From NCBI GenBank assembly GCA_020638955.1, contig JACKHO010000003.1:372001-436000 (forward strand): a DNA stretch of 64,000 nucleotides, given 5' to 3'. The first letter of the stretch is position 1, and the number at the start of each line of letters is the position of its first letter. The translations under genes and the position numbers were made by a program. Origin of the DNA: Planctomycetaceae bacterium (lineage in GTDB: Bacteria > Planctomycetota > Planctomycetia > Planctomycetales > Planctomycetaceae). Under the pieces are notes generated by a model. That model saw nothing but the letters and a program-made list of their open reading frames with translations. It was not told the DNA's origin and searched no databases. Shown here one piece after another: positions 63,587 through 64,000 of this stretch.

Positions 63587-64000
63587 ATGGAAATCGAGAA
63601 CTTTTTTCCCGGCCTACGGGGTGTGGTGGCGGGCGAAACTGAAATATGTCGGATTGATGGTGGACTGCAGTATCGCGGGTACTGCATCCACGACTTATCA
63701 GAGCGATCGAGTTTTCTGGAAATCGCTTACTTGCTGCTGTTCGACGATCTGCCGTCAGAAGATCACTTCGTCGATTTTCTCAGTGTGCTGCATGAAGAAC
63801 AGACGCTGCCGCCCATTGTACTGCAGGTGTATGCGGAACTTCCTGCGCACACGTCGGCGCTCTCGGCAATGCGGACGGGAATTGGACTGTTGAGCCACTT
63901 TGATCCTCAGCCAAACGAAGAGCTCATGCACGCGGGGCCCGATCAGGTGCTACGGATTATGGCTCGGCTCCCGCTGTTGCTAGGGGCTTGGCATCGAATT
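63587..64000 (+). CDS. citrate synthase family protein, N-terminal part
   Basis: The first 138 codons, cut by the right edge. GLRGVVAGETEICRIDGG and LQYRGYCIHDLSERSSFLEIAYLL are the conserved N-terminal block of citrate and 2-methylcitrate synthases, followed by LPPIVLQVYAELPAHTSALSAMRTGI, with the family's HPM-like position here read as PAHTSAL. It condenses acetyl-CoA (or propionyl-CoA) with oxaloacetate; which one cannot be told. GGAGG lies 6 nt before the ATG. Confidence 0.9.
   Translation, partial: MEIENFFPGLRGVVAGETEICRIDGGLQYRGYCIHDLSERSSFLEIAYLLLFDDLPSEDHFVDFLSVLHEEQTLPPIVLQVYAELPAHTSALSAMRTGIGLLSHFDPQPNEELMHAGPDQVLRIMARLPLLLGAWHRI

Overview
The window reads as chromosomal DNA from a planctomycete, probably of the order Planctomycetales. 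The markers are: two very large secreted proteins that begin with an Arg-rich segment and a LEPR-XLL-like motif; a giant Ser/Thr kinase fused to WD40 repeats; a secreted CxPSR sulfatase; BlaI/BlaR1 genes fused to carboxypeptidase-regulatory-like domains; a YdjY-domain protein; and moderate GC content. No plasmid, integrase, transposase or CRISPR array is visible. The genus cannot be fixed from the sequence alone.

Left part (1-9443): a giant surface protein runs off the left edge on the minus strand. It combines a cadherin-like domain, beta-helix repeats, a metzincin-type zinc site, an SdrD-B-like domain and a Calx-beta domain, and it carries an apparent one-base frameshift near 2085. Beside it lies a compact six-gene minus-strand cluster: a short DUF6916-like protein, a GNAT acetyltransferase, a second DUF6916-like protein with an export-type N-terminus, and three tail-collar (microcystin-dependent-protein-like) proteins, closed by a good terminator. 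A tRNA-Gln(TTG) lies upstream. This set has no phage neighbours and is my best candidate for an undescribed system.

Middle-left (9779-33811): signalling and cell-surface genes. In order they are the Zn-ribbon/kinase/TM/coiled-coil/WD40 protein, a sulfatase, a beta-propeller plus FG-GAP surface protein, an Hsp70-like chaperone with a C-terminal zinc ribbon, an ACT-domain protein, a small membrane-anchored protein, a BlaI repressor followed by an 1855-residue BlaR1-like M56 peptidase fusion, a VWA membrane protein, and a ribosomal-protein-S1-like protein.

Middle-right (34390-50383): a polysaccharide locus. A plus-strand pair (sugar-nucleotide epimerase and Wzc-like tyrosine kinase) converges on a six-gene minus-strand run. 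In transcription order this run is a polymerase-like membrane protein, a GT4 glycosyltransferase, WecB, a Ycf48/BNR protein containing a degenerate PIG-L-like domain, a POTRA-only periplasmic protein and an RND/MMPL exporter. Together they look able to make, polymerise, length-control and export a cell-surface glycan or glycolipid.

Right part (50619-64000): a complete phosphate operon pstS-pstC-pstA-pstB-phoU-phoB without phoR. It has a candidate Pho box upstream and a hairpin between pstS and pstC. Then come recG, an NtrC-like AAA+ regulator that lacks GAFTGA, a clear terminator, a UvrD/PcrA helicase, a YdjY protein, a small 7-bp tandem repeat, and the start of a citrate synthase cut by the right edge.
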